Both the position numbers and the translations under genes were made by a program. DNA of 64,000 nucleotides from Streptomyces sp. DH41 (GTDB lineage Bacteria; Actinomycetota; Actinomycetes; Streptomycetales; Streptomycetaceae), in contig NZ_JARVKY010000022.1 in assembly GCF_029813785.1 (NCBI RefSeq), positions 93,208 through 157,207 on the forward strand, read 5' to 3'. How positions within the stretch are numbered: position 1 is the first letter of the stretch; each line of letters opens with the position of its first letter. The notes under the pieces were generated by a model. The model was given only the letters and a program-made list of their open reading frames with translations, was not told where the DNA came from and ran no database searches. This document shows, piece by piece, positions 1 to 9,112 of this stretch.

Positions 1-45
1 GCCCGACGCCGGCGTCGGTGAATCCGACGAATCCGCACATGCCGG

Positions 46-1068
46 CTACAGCCGCGGCGTGGACGCCGTGGGACCACCGGCCGGGACGGTGTCCTGCGGG
101 TCGCGGTCCAGCGACCGCCGGGTCGACTCGATCTGGGTGGCGAGGCCCTCCCGCAGTCCGGTCCGGGCCGTGAAGCCCAGGACGCCGGCCGCCCGCCGTA
201 CGTCCGCGGTGGTCGAGCGGACATCGCCGATGCGGGCCGGACCGTAGGAGGTGCTTGGGCGCGAACCGGTCAACTCGGCCGTCAGGGACACCACTTCGTT
301 GACCGAGACGGCGCCTCCCGTGCCGATGTTCAGGACCGCGCTGCCCCGGTCCCGGACCGATGCGGCCAGCACCAGCGCTCGCACCACGTCGGACACATGG
401 GTGAAGTCGCGGATCTGGGTCCCGTCGCCGTAGATCTCGACGGGTTCGTTCCGCAGCGTCGACCGGATCAGGCGGGAGATGAACATGTCCGGGCGCTGAC
501 CGGGACCGTAGACGGTGAAGAACCTCAGGGCGCCGACCGAGAGCTTGGCGTCGCCGCGCGCGGCGAAGGCCAGGGCCAGTCGCTCCGCCGCGAGTTTGGT
601 GACCCCGTAGGGGGAGAGCGGACGGGGCAGGTCGTCCTCGCTCATCATGCCGTCGGCGCCGCCGTACACGCTGGAGGACGAGGCGACCACCACGCGTTCC
701 ACGCCGGCCTGGACGCAGGCCTCCAGCAGGCGCTGGGTCGCCAGTACGTTGCACTGGAGATACTCGGGGAATTGGGTCCACGACGGGCGGACCCCGGGTA
801 ATGCCGCCAGGTGGAACACCACCGAGGTGTTTTTCAGGCAGTCCGCCAGATTCAAGGTGTTCAGGTCGCCGCGTATCGTCCGGAGCGATCCGGGAAGGGC
901 CGCCGACTGGCTCCGCAGGTCGTCCGGAATTGGCCTGCGGTCCAACGCCACAACGTTTCTGCGGGAACTCCTCAATTCCGTCACGAGATGCGATCCGATG
1001 AAACCGGCCGCACCGGTCACCAGAACGTTGTCGTCCGTTGAGTCCGTTTCGCGTATGTCGCTCGACAC
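46..1068 (-). CDS. NAD-dependent nucleotide-sugar 4-epimerase, MoeE5-like
   Basis: A short-chain-dehydrogenase-type epimerase of about 340 residues, acting in the cytoplasm on a UDP-hexose or UDP-hexuronic acid. Visible motifs are the NAD-binding GxxGxxG (VTGAAGFIGSHL) near the N terminus, the SSSSVYG segment and the catalytic YGVTK. The RPDMFISRLIRS segment resembles UDP-glucuronate 4-epimerases. I chose the GTG at 1068 because a GGGGGA ribosome site precedes it; an ATG at 1317 would add 83 residues that match no family. The leucine in LAALPGV is a TTA codon (799-801), so translation probably depends on the bldA tRNA. It is divergent from the ABC exporter genes and near C5N genes, a context that recalls moenomycin MoeE5. 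The epimerase family is certain; the exact substrate is inferred. Confidence 0.85.
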   Translation of the reverse strand: MSSDIRETDSTDDNVLVTGAAGFIGSHLVTELRSSRRNVVALDRRPIPDDLRSQSAALPGSLRTIRGDLNTLNLADCLKNTSVVFHLAALPGVRPSWTQFPEYLQCNVLATQRLLEACVQAGVERVVVASSSSVYGGADGMMSEDDLPRPLSPYGVTKLAAERLALAFAARGDAKLSVGALRFFTVYGPGQRPDMFISRLIRSTLRNEPVEIYGDGTQIRDFTHVSDVVRALVLAASVRDRGSAVLNIGTGGAVSVNEVVSLTAELTGSRPSTSYGPARIGDVRSTTADVRRAAGVLGFTARTGLREGLATQIESTRRSLDRDPQDTVPAGGPTASTPRL

Positions 1069-1359
1069 GAATCCCCCTTGTTCGCTCACATGTGGCTGGT
1101 CAAGGCGGTGCTTGGGCGGTGCATTCAGTGCACGTACGCGCGCGTCTGCCTCTGGATCGGCCGGGCCGACTCGCGCGGCCGCCGGACGCCCCGTGGCACT
1201 GCGCGGCGGTGAAGAGTGCGGCTGACCAGGCCTTTGGCGTCGAGAAACGCATGTCCGGACCAAGAGACGTGGGGAGTCTAACAGTACGCGGCAATCACGA
1301 GCAATAGCATGCTTCACCCTCTGTCCGAAGCGGTGTCCGCAATCGGCAAAACCGCGTCA

Positions 1360-1388
1360 TTCACAAGAAGGCGGACGGACTTTATGCT
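1360..1388 (+). promoter_or_regulatory. Probable housekeeping promoter of the ABC exporter genes
   Basis: TTCACA (1360-1365) and TATGCT (1383-1388) are separated by exactly 17 bp, a good match to a HrdB-type promoter, and lie 36 bp upstream of the TTG start at 1425. The rest of the 1069-1424 intergenic region between the two divergent genes shows no convincing gene. Confidence 0.55.
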
Positions 1389-1424
1389 GGCCGTTCGCCG
1401 CCGGGCGAATGGGGGAGGGACACG

Positions 1425-3161
1425 TTGGCAGGCAGTCCGTTACGGCACCTTTCCATGCTTGTCCGCTACCTGCGCGGCGAACGGACCGCCATGACGCTGC
1501 TCGCTCTGCTGGTCCCCACCGGGATAGGCCTCCAGCTGGTGGCGCCCTACCTGCTGCGCGGGTTCATCGACGGGACACTCTCGGGTGACTCCCGCGGCAC
1601 CCTGACGGACCTCGCCGCCTGGGCCCTGGCCGCCGCGGTGGGCGTGCTCGTGGTCACCACGGGCACCGAGGCGCTGTCCTCACGGGTCGCCTGGCGCAGC
1701 ACCGACCGACTCCGCGCACACCTGGTCGAGCACTGCCTGAGCCGGCCACCGGACTTCTACCGCGAACACCCGCCCGGTGAACTCGTCGAGCGGATGGACG
1801 GCGACGTCACCCGGCTCGCCGCGGTGATGTCGGCGCTGCTCCTGGAACTGCTGGCACAGGCGCTGCTCGTCGTCGGCATCCTCGTCGCCCTCTTCCGGCT
1901 GGAGTGGCGGCTCGCCCTGCTCTTCGCCCCGTTCGCGGCCGGCACCCTGCTGCTGCTGCGGACCCTGGTGGGCCGTGCCATGCCCTTCGTCACCGCACGG
2001 CAACGGGTCGCGGCGGACCTCCAGGGATTCCTCGAGGAGCGCCTCGCGGCGGCGGAGGACCTCCGCGCCAACGGGGCCTCGCGGTACATCCTGCGGGAAC
2101 TCGGCGACCGCCAGGAGGACTTGTACGACAAGGCCCGTGAGGCCGCCCGCGCCTCGGTCCGCTGGCCCGCCACCGTGCAGGGGCTGTCCGCCGTCAGCGT
2201 CGTCCTGGCGCTGGCGGTCAGCGCCTGGCTGCACTCCCGCGGGCAGCTCTCCACCGGGACGGCCTTCGCCTCCCTGTCCTACGCGATGCTGCTGCGCCGC
2301 CCCCTGCTCGCGGTCACCACCCGTTTCCGCGACCTGGAGGACGCGGCCGCGAGCGTGCAGCGGCTGAGGGACCTCCTGGGCCACGAGGAGCCGCCCCGCA
2401 CGGGCGCCGGGGCCCTGCCCGCCGGACGGCCGGGAGTCCGCTTCGACCGGGTCGCCTTCTCCTACGAGCCAGGCGAACCGGTGCTGCGGGACGTCTCCTT
2501 CTCCCTGCGCCCCGGCGAACGCCTCGGCGTCGTGGGACGCACCGGCAGCGGCAAGTCCACCGTCGTCCGGCTGTTGTTCGGGCTCCACCGGCCCGTGACG
2601 GGCACGGTGTCCGCCGGCGGCCTGGACGTGACGGAGCTCGACCCCCGGGCGCTGCGCAGCCGGGTCGCGCTGGTCACGCAGGAGGTACACGTCTTCCATG
2701 CCGCGCTGCGGGACAACCTCACCTTCTTCGACCGCGCGGTTGCGGACGACCGGCTGCGCGCCGCGCTGGACGACGCCGGACTCGGCCCCTGGCTGCGCAC
2801 TCTGCCCGACGGCCTGGACACCCTGCTCGGCGCCGGCGCCCGGGGCATGTCCGCGGGCGAGGAACAGCAGCTCGCGCTGGCCAGGGTGTTCCTGCGCGAT
2901 CCTGGACTGGTCCTGATGGACGAGCCGACGGCCCGGCTGGATCCGTACAGCGAACGGCTTCTGGTGCCCGCGCTGGAGCGGCTGCTCGACGGCAGGACCG
3001 CGGTCGTGGTCGAGCACCGCCCGCACCTGCTCCGGAACGCCGACCGGATCCTGGTGCTGGAGGACGGGAAGGTCGCCGAGGAGGGCGAGCGGACCACCCT
3101 CGCCGCCGACCCTTCGTCGCACTTCTACGAACTCCTCCGCACGGCGGGGGCCGCCCGGTGA
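1425..3161 (+). CDS. ABC exporter half-transporter (membrane domain plus ATPase), first subunit
   Basis: A 578-residue type IV exporter subunit. About 300 N-terminal residues form the membrane domain and the rest is the ATPase. Walker A is GRTGSGKST (about 371-379) and Walker B ends in DE (499-500), keeping the catalytic Glu. The signature motif is degenerate: MSAGE (475-479) instead of LSGGQ. The start is TTG at 1425 after GGGGGAGGG; the ATG at 1488 would remove the conserved beginning. It overlaps the next exporter gene by 4 bp (GTGA), so the two are translationally coupled and probably form a heterodimer. The family is sure. Export of a natural product, possibly a phosphoglycolipid (MoeD5/MoeJ5-like), is inferred from the neighbours. 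Confidence 0.85.
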   Translation: MAGSPLRHLSMLVRYLRGERTAMTLLALLVPTGIGLQLVAPYLLRGFIDGTLSGDSRGTLTDLAAWALAAAVGVLVVTTGTEALSSRVAWRSTDRLRAHLVEHCLSRPPDFYREHPPGELVERMDGDVTRLAAVMSALLLELLAQALLVVGILVALFRLEWRLALLFAPFAAGTLLLLRTLVGRAMPFVTARQRVAADLQGFLEERLAAAEDLRANGASRYILRELGDRQEDLYDKAREAARASVRWPATVQGLSAVSVVLALAVSAWLHSRGQLSTGTAFASLSYAMLLRRPLLAVTTRFRDLEDAAASVQRLRDLLGHEEPPRTGAGALPAGRPGVRFDRVAFSYEPGEPVLRDVSFSLRPGERLGVVGRTGSGKSTVVRLLFGLHRPVTGTVSAGGLDVTELDPRALRSRVALVTQEVHVFHAALRDNLTFFDRAVADDRLRAALDDAGLGPWLRTLPDGLDTLLGAGARGMSAGEEQQLALARVFLRDPGLVLMDEPTARLDPYSERLLVPALERLLDGRTAVVVEHRPHLLRNADRILVLEDGKVAEEGERTTLAADPSSHFYELLRTAGAAR

Positions 3162-5035
3162 GGGACGGGGACGGAGACAGGGGCGGGCGGGGGACCGGGT
3201 GCGAGGGGCGGAGCGGTCCGGTGAACCGCCGTGTGGGACCGGTGGGTCAGGACATGAGGCGGGTGGTCGACGGCGTGGAACGGCGCTCAGTCCTGGGACG
3301 GCTCGCGGACGTGCTGCGCGGATCCGCCCGCGCCTACTGGACCCTCACCGGTATGTGGATCCTCCTGCGGCTGGGCACCCTCGCGGTGGGGCTGCTGTTC
3401 CAGCGGCTGTTCGACGCGCTGGGCGCGGACGGGGGCGTGTGGCTGATCATCGCGTTGGTGGCCGGGATCGAGGCGGGCCGGCTGTGCCTGCAGTTCGGCG
3501 TGATGATCAGCAGGCTGGAGCCGCGGGTCCAGTACGGCACCACGGCCCGGTTGCGGCACGCCCTGCTGGGGTCGGCGCTGCGCGGCCCGGAGGTGACGGC
3601 CCGCACCACTCCCGGCGAGTCCCTGCGGACGGTGGGCGAGGACGTCGACGAGACGGGGTTCTTCGTCGCCTGGGCGCCGACGAACCTCGCCCACTGGATC
3701 TTCGTCGCCGCGTCGGTCACGGTGATGATGCGGATCGACGCCGTGGTCACCGGCGCCCTCCTCGCGCTCCTCGTCCTGCTGACGCTGGTCACCGCGCTGG
3801 CCCACAGCCGGTTCCTACGGCATCGGCGGGCGACCCGGGCCGCGTCCGGCGAGGTGGCGGGAGCCCTGCGGGAGATGCTGGGAGCCGTGAGCGCGGTGCG
3901 GGCCGCCGCCGCCGAACCGCTGGTCGCCGCGCACCTCACCAGACTGAACGGCGCCCGGGCCAAAGCCGCGGTACGGGAGGAGCTGTACGCCGTCGTCCAG
4001 CGCACGGTGATCGGCAACGCGGCCCCGATCGGGGTCGGCGTGGTGCTGCTGCTGGTCGCGGGCCGGATGGACGAGGGGGCCTTCAGCGTCGGTGACCTCG
4101 CCCTGTTCGCCTTCTACCTGCAGATGCTGACCGAGGCCCTGGGCTCGATCGGCATGCTGTCCGTGCGGTTGCAGCGGGTCTCGGTGGCGCTCGGACGGAT
4201 CGCCCGCTTCCTCGGCGGCCGGCTGCGGCGGCCTCTGGAGCGGGCCGGCCCGCCCCTGGCCCCGGGACCGACCGGCAAGGGGTCCGCGGTGACCCACAGC
4301 GGCCCGGAGCCCGCCCCGCCGCCGCTGCGGGAACTGACCGTCCGCGGCCTGACGGCCCGCCACCCCGGGACACGCCACGGCATAGCGGACGTGGACCTGA
4401 CGGTGGAGCGGCACACCGTCACCGTGGTCACCGGCCGGGTCGGCTCCGGCAAGAGCACCCTGGTCCGGGCCGTGCTCGGGCTGCTCCCGCACGACCGGGG
4501 CACCGTCCTGTGGAACGGCGAACCGGTCGCCGACCCCGCGGCGTTCCTGGTCGCGCCGCGCTGTGGTTACACCCCCCAGGTACCGCGGCTGTTCAGCGGA
4601 ACGGTGCGGGAGAACGTCCTGCTGGGCCGGGACGACGCGGTCTTCGACGAGGCGGTGCGCCTCGCCGTGCTGGAGCCCGACCTCGCGGTGATGCAGGACG
4701 GCCCGGACACCGTGGTCGGCCCGCGCGGCCTGCGCCTCTCGGGCGGACAGGTCCAGCGGGCCGCCATCGCCCGCATGCTGGCGGGCGATCCCGAACTCCT
4801 CGTGCTGGACGACGTCTCCAGCGCCCTCGACCCGGAGACCGAACACCTGCTGTGGGAGAGGCTGCTGGACGGGACACACACCGTGCTCGCGGTCTCCCAC
4901 AGACCGGCGCTGCTGCGCGCCGCGGACCGTGTGGTGGTACTCGTGGACGGGCGGACGGAGGCCTCGGGCACCTTCGACGAGGTCATGGCGACCTCCGCCG
5001 AGATGGGCCGGATCTGGACGGGCGCGGGCCCGTGA
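3158..5035 (+). CDS. ABC exporter half-transporter (membrane domain plus ATPase), second subunit
   Basis: A fused membrane-domain/ATPase protein of up to 625 residues, partner of the preceding gene. Walker A (GRVGSGKST, about 426-434) and the signature LSGGQ (527-531) are canonical. The residue after the Walker B Asp is Asp rather than the catalytic Glu (DD at 551-552). With the degenerate signature of the partner, both defects fall into the same composite ATP site, the pattern known for heterodimeric exporters with one degenerate site. A glycine/arginine-rich start from the GTG at 3158 overlaps the upstream stop; a GTG at 3221 or an ATG at 3254 are alternatives that drop this low-complexity stretch. 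A Pro/Gly-rich linker (around 370-385) separates the domains. Confidence 0.85.
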   Translation: MRDGDGDRGGRGTGCEGRSGPVNRRVGPVGQDMRRVVDGVERRSVLGRLADVLRGSARAYWTLTGMWILLRLGTLAVGLLFQRLFDALGADGGVWLIIALVAGIEAGRLCLQFGVMISRLEPRVQYGTTARLRHALLGSALRGPEVTARTTPGESLRTVGEDVDETGFFVAWAPTNLAHWIFVAASVTVMMRIDAVVTGALLALLVLLTLVTALAHSRFLRHRRATRAASGEVAGALREMLGAVSAVRAAAAEPLVAAHLTRLNGARAKAAVREELYAVVQRTVIGNAAPIGVGVVLLLVAGRMDEGAFSVGDLALFAFYLQMLTEALGSIGMLSVRLQRVSVALGRIARFLGGRLRRPLERAGPPLAPGPTGKGSAVTHSGPEPAPPPLRELTVRGLTARHPGTRHGIADVDLTVERHTVTVVTGRVGSGKSTLVRAVLGLLPHDRGTVLWNGEPVADPAAFLVAPRCGYTPQVPRLFSGTVRENVLLGRDDAVFDEAVRLAVLEPDLAVMQDGPDTVVGPRGLRLSGGQVQRAAIARMLAGDPELLVLDDVSSALDPETEHLLWERLLDGTHTVLAVSHRPALLRAADRVVVLVDGRTEASGTFDEVMATSAEMGRIWTGAGP

Positions 5036-5055
5036 GGGGCGACCGGGGACCCCGG

Positions 5056-5107
5056 CCTCGGACCTGCCGGGCCTCGGACCCGCCTCGGACCCGCGGTGCC
5101 TCGGACC
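5056..5107. repeat. Four-copy CCTCGGACC repeat in a convergent intergenic gap
   Basis: CCTCGGACC occurs at 5056-5064, 5072-5080, 5083-5091 and 5099-5107, filling most of the 80-bp gap between the exporter stop and the ALA synthase stop. No simple terminator hairpin accounts for it. Its function is unknown. Confidence 0.6.
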
Positions 5108-5115
5108 GCCGGGCC

Positions 5116-6312
5116 TCAGATCTCCCGGCCCGCCCCCAGCTCGGACCAGATCCCGTCCAGGGCGTCCACGAACTGATGGATCTCGTCGGGCTCGTGCACC
5201 GCCGAGGGCGCGACCCGCAGGATCTCCTCACCCACCGGAACGCTGGGCGCGTTGATGGCCTGGACATACGCCCCGTGCCGCTCCAGCAGCAGAGCCGACA
5301 TCCGCCGGCACATCCGCTCCCCGCCGACCAGGACCGGGACGATGTGGGACTCGTCCGACAGCACGGGAATGCCCCGTTCGCGGAGCAGCCCGTGCATCAG
5401 CCGCGCGTTCCCGGCCAGCCGCCTCCGCTCCACGTCCGAGCCGCGCAGATGCCGTACCGCGGCGAGCGCGCCGGCCGCGACCGCGGGCGGCAGCGCCGTG
5501 GTGAAGATGAAGGAGCGGGCATGGGCGCGCACCGCGTCCATGAGCACGGCCGGCCCCGCGACATAGCCGCCCGTCATACCGAAGGCCTTGGCGAGGGTGC
5601 CCATCACCACCGTGAACTCGGAGTCCAGGCCGGCCCGGGCCGCGATGCCCGCACCGCCCGGACCGTACATGCCGACCGCGTGCACCTCGTCGAGGAAGGT
5701 GACGGCTCCGTACCGCTTGGCCAGGCCCGCGACCTCGGCCAGTGGCGCGATGTCCCCCCGCATCGAGTGCACGGACTCCAGGGCAACCAGCCTCGGCCTG
5801 TCCGGATCGGCCGCGGCCAGCAACTCCTCCAGGTGCTCCCCGTCGTTGTGTCGGAATATGTACTTGCGGGCACCGCTGTGCCGTAATCCGTCGATGATGG
5901 ACGCGTGATTCGCCGAATCCGAGAACGCCTGGCAGTCGTCGATGACACCCGCGAGCACCGACAGGGACCCCTCATTGGCGGAATAGCCGGAGGCGAAGAG
6001 AACGGCGTCCTCCTTGCCGTGCAGATCGGCCAACTCCCGCTCCAGAGCCACATGGCAGTGATTCGTCCCGCCGATGTTCCGTGAACCTCCCGAGCCACCA
6101 CCGTATTCGTCCACGGCACGCTTCATCGCGTCAAGGACATCCGGATGTTGTCCCATACCGAGATAGTCGTTGCTGCACCAGATGGAGATCTCGCCATCCG
6201 AGGTGCTTGCCGCGGGGAACCGGCCCGCCTTGCGGCCCAGTTCGAGGAACTCTCTCTTCTGGTCACCGGTTTCGTGGGCGAGGCGCACGAAGAAGTCCAT
6301 GTACGGGGACAT
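5116..6312 (-). CDS. 5-Aminolevulinate synthase of the C5N type
   Basis: A PLP-dependent alpha-oxoamine synthase of about 398 residues that condenses glycine with succinyl-CoA to 5-aminolevulinate. The GGSGGSRNIGGTNHCHVALE region, DEVHAVGMYG and the PLP-lysine motif LAKAFGMTGG are all present. Streptomyces normally make haem by the C5 (glutamyl-tRNA) route. A stand-alone ALA synthase beside an acyl-CoA ligase therefore points to the C5N unit, where the same enzyme also cyclises ALA-CoA (known for the moenomycin and manumycin families). I placed the start at the ATG at 6312, after AAGGAG; upstream ATGs at 6357 and 6390 are possible. One leucine (IDGLRHSG) is a TTA codon at 5884-5886, implying bldA dependence. 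It is divergent from the ligase. Confidence 0.88.
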   Translation of the reverse strand: MSPYMDFFVRLAHETGDQKREFLELGRKAGRFPAASTSDGEISIWCSNDYLGMGQHPDVLDAMKRAVDEYGGGSGGSRNIGGTNHCHVALERELADLHGKEDAVLFASGYSANEGSLSVLAGVIDDCQAFSDSANHASIIDGLRHSGARKYIFRHNDGEHLEELLAAADPDRPRLVALESVHSMRGDIAPLAEVAGLAKRYGAVTFLDEVHAVGMYGPGGAGIAARAGLDSEFTVVMGTLAKAFGMTGGYVAGPAVLMDAVRAHARSFIFTTALPPAVAAGALAAVRHLRGSDVERRRLAGNARLMHGLLRERGIPVLSDESHIVPVLVGGERMCRRMSALLLERHGAYVQAINAPSVPVGEEILRVAPSAVHEPDEIHQFVDALDGIWSELGAGREI

Positions 6313-6449
6313 GTCCAAGGTCCGCTCCTTTTCCGCTTCCCAACGGGTCGGGCTCATCCTAGGATCCACCGCAGGTCTTGCACAGAACACGTTCCCTGCT
6401 GCCGTACGGCCGATATCAGCCGTTTACCGGAACGCGAAGCGGAGTCACG

Positions 6450-8129
6450 ATGGGCGCTTACGGAAATTCTCCGGCCGGGACGTTCGCGGCGAACTCTGGC
6501 GCTGTCACCGGCCCTTTCACCAGCCGCGCGGAAACATCCGCGGCTCCCGGCGCGACCCTGTCGGCGGCCACGATCCTCTCGGACTCCGCGCGCCGGTGGC
6601 CGGATCGCACCGCGCTCGTCGCGGGCGCCGAGCGGATCACCTACGGCTCGCTCTGGCGCTCGGCGCTCCGGTACGCCGCGGTGCTGCGCGAGCGGGGGAT
6701 CGGACCCGGCGACCGGGTCTGCCTGCTGGTGACCAACTCACCGCACTTCCCGATGGCCTACTTCGCGATCCTCGCCCTCGGGGCGACCGTCGTGCCGGTG
6801 AACGTGTTGCTGAAGACCGACGACATCGACCACATCCTCCGGCACTCGGGAGCCAGGGCCCTCGTCTGCTCGGCCGAGCTGCTCGGGGAGGCGGAAGCGG
6901 CGGCCGAGGCGGCGGGCGCACCCGTCCTCACCGTCGGCGCGGGCGACCACCGGGGCCCGCGTCCGGCGCTCGACGAACTCGCCGCCACCGCCGAGCCGAT
7001 GCCGGGGCCGGTGCCCCGCGCACCGGGCGACGTCGCGGTGATCCTCTACACCTCCGGCACCACCGGCCGCCCCAAGGGAGCGGCGATCACGCACCTCAAC
7101 CTGGTGATGAACGTCGGCACCACGATGCTCTCCCCCTTCGAGATGAGCTCCGGCGACGTACTGCTCGGCTGTCTCCCGCTCTCCCACACCTTCGGCCAGA
7201 TCTGCGGCATGGGGACGTCCTTCCGGGCAGGTGCGAGGCTGGTGCTGATGCGGCGGTTCACCGCCGAGGCGGCGCTCGACCTGATGGAGACCGAGGGATG
7301 CACGGTCCTGATGGGGGTGCCCACGATGTACTTCGCCCTGGTCGAGGCGGCCTCCCGCCGTCCCGTACGACCGAGGCTGGACCGCGCCTACTCCGGAGGC
7401 GCGGCCCTGCCGGTGCGCACGCTCGACGCGTTCGAGACCACCTTCGGCTGCCCGGTCTACGAGGGGTACGGCCTCACCGAGACGTCTCCCTGCGTCGCGT
7501 ACAACCAGCGAGACTGGCCCCGGAAGCCCGGCACGGTCGGCAAGCCGGTCTGGGGCGTGGAGGTCGGCATAGCCCGCCCCACGGTGGAGGACGCCATCGA
7601 GCCGCTCCCCGCCGGCGAGGTGGGCGAGATCGTGGTCCGCGGACACAACCTGATGGCCGGATACGTCGACGACCCCCGCGCCACGGCCGCCGCGTTCGTC
7701 GCCGGCTGGTTCCGCACCGGCGACCTGGGACTGCTGGACGACGAGGGGTACCTGACCGTCGTCGACCGCAAGAAGGACGTGATTCTCCGCGGCGGCTACA
7801 ACGTCTATCCCCGCGAGGTCGAGGACGCGCTGCTCCGGCACCCCGCGGTTGCCCGGGTCGCGGTGGTGGGCGTGCCGGACCCGGTCAACGGCCAGGAGGT
7901 GTGCGCCGTGGTGGTGCCGCGGGACGGCCTGACACCGGACGCGGCACTGGCGGACACCTTGGTGACCTGGGGCAAACGGCACATCGCGGCGTACCGGCGT
8001 CCGCGGCGGGTGGTCTTCCTCGACCACCTGCCCCTGGGAGCCGGTGGCAAGGTGCTCAAGAGGGAACTGACCACGCTGCTCCAGTCGACCGACGACACCG
8101 GGCCGGGAGGCCGGAGCACGGCGCCGTGA
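6450..8129 (+). CDS. AMP-dependent acyl-CoA ligase, probable ALA-CoA ligase for C5N
   Basis: A 559-residue ANL-superfamily adenylating enzyme. The P-loop YTSGTTGRPKGA, the YGLTETSP motif, GWFRTGDLG and the C-terminal GAGGKVLKREL with its catalytic lysine are all intact. By context it should activate 5-aminolevulinate as its CoA thioester, which the neighbouring ALA synthase then cyclises to 2-amino-3-hydroxycyclopent-2-enone. The start is the ATG at 6450 with GGAG seven bases upstream; an ATG at 6378 would overlap the divergent gene. The amide synthetase that normally completes the C5N trio is not in this window and may lie beyond the left edge or elsewhere. A generic long-chain fatty-acid ligase is the alternative if context is ignored. 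Confidence 0.82.
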   Translation: MGAYGNSPAGTFAANSGAVTGPFTSRAETSAAPGATLSAATILSDSARRWPDRTALVAGAERITYGSLWRSALRYAAVLRERGIGPGDRVCLLVTNSPHFPMAYFAILALGATVVPVNVLLKTDDIDHILRHSGARALVCSAELLGEAEAAAEAAGAPVLTVGAGDHRGPRPALDELAATAEPMPGPVPRAPGDVAVILYTSGTTGRPKGAAITHLNLVMNVGTTMLSPFEMSSGDVLLGCLPLSHTFGQICGMGTSFRAGARLVLMRRFTAEAALDLMETEGCTVLMGVPTMYFALVEAASRRPVRPRLDRAYSGGAALPVRTLDAFETTFGCPVYEGYGLTETSPCVAYNQRDWPRKPGTVGKPVWGVEVGIARPTVEDAIEPLPAGEVGEIVVRGHNLMAGYVDDPRATAAAFVAGWFRTGDLGLLDDEGYLTVVDRKKDVILRGGYNVYPREVEDALLRHPAVARVAVVGVPDPVNGQEVCAVVVPRDGLTPDAALADTLVTWGKRHIAAYRRPRRVVFLDHLPLGAGGKVLKRELTTLLQSTDDTGPGGRSTAP

Positions 8130-8200
8130 GGCGGTCCGGTCAGAACCGGGCCGGCCCCCGACCCGCTCGATGTCCCGGTCGTGAACGTCCGTGCCGCCGT

Positions 8201-9112
8201 TCAGTCGTGGCCGTGGCCGTGGCCGTGGCCGTGGTCGTGATCGAGGTCGCGGACAAGGCCGGCGACGCTGGACGGGTTCACGGCGACGGCCTTGCAGAAC
8301 GTGTAGTGGAACGTCCCGCCGTCCTGCGCGGTGCGGTGGAGGTCTGTCACCCCCCGGTCCCAGTCGCCCGCGGTCATGAGCCCGGCTGCCAGCGCGTCGT
8401 CCCGGACCGATTCGACCATGGCGATGAACGTGTTGCGCGTGAAGCCGTCGACCAGTGCGGGCCGGGACTGGTCGGCATACACCGTGCGAGGACGCACTAC
8501 GACGTCGTCGTAGCCGGCCCGGGTGAGCAAGGGGTGCAACTGCCGGCCGAGCAGCGCGTTTCCGCCGGCGGCGGACTGCAGTCGGACCTGGCAGTCGATC
8601 GCGGCGCGTGCGTAAGCGCTGGCCGGGTGGAAGAACGCCGACCCGTGATCCCCTTCGATCACGGTGATGGTGCCCCCGGGCACCAGCACGCGCCGCAGCG
8701 CGGTCAACGCCCGCTGAGGATCCGGCAGGTGCTCCAGGACGAAGCAGACGAAGACATGGTCGAACTCCGCATCGGGAAAGGGAAGATCGAACAGATCAGC
8801 GTGACACCATTCCACGTCCGCGACCGGCGCGTGGGCCGCGACACGGTCGCGGGCCTGTGCCAGGGAACCGTGGGAACGGTCGACGGCGGTGATGCGCGCT
8901 CCCGGACTCGCCTGGGCCAGGTGGACCGTCTGGGCGCCGACCCCGCAGCCGATCTCCAGCACCCGGCTGCCGGCCGGATAGGCCGTGCCCGCGTGCAACA
9001 ACGCCGCCAGGGTGTCCGCCTGCTCGCCGAGCCGAGCCGCCTCGCGTTCCGAGTAGCCGTGCACATAGCCGGCCGCCACGGTCGCCCCGTGGGATGCCAT
9101 CGCTGTATCCAT
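8201..9112 (-). CDS. Class I SAM-dependent methyltransferase with His-rich tail
   Basis: A 303-residue cytoplasmic methyltransferase. Motif I is VLEIGCGVGAQTVHLA, followed by the acidic strand-2 end ITAVDRS and a later VFVCFVLEHLPDP segment typical of the UbiE/ubiquinone-type fold. The substrate cannot be told. The protein ends in a run of six alternating histidines with Gly and Asp (about the last 13 residues, encoded at 8204-8242), which could bind a metal. The ATG at 9112 lies back-to-back with a MocR-type regulator gene, so the two probably share control; no clear Shine-Dalgarno site precedes it. Confidence 0.8.
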   Translation of the reverse strand: MDTAMASHGATVAAGYVHGYSEREAARLGEQADTLAALLHAGTAYPAGSRVLEIGCGVGAQTVHLAQASPGARITAVDRSHGSLAQARDRVAAHAPVADVEWCHADLFDLPFPDAEFDHVFVCFVLEHLPDPQRALTALRRVLVPGGTITVIEGDHGSAFFHPASAYARAAIDCQVRLQSAAGGNALLGRQLHPLLTRAGYDDVVVRPRTVYADQSRPALVDGFTRNTFIAMVESVRDDALAAGLMTAGDWDRGVTDLHRTAQDGGTFHYTFCKAVAVNPSSVAGLVRDLDHDHGHGHGHGHD

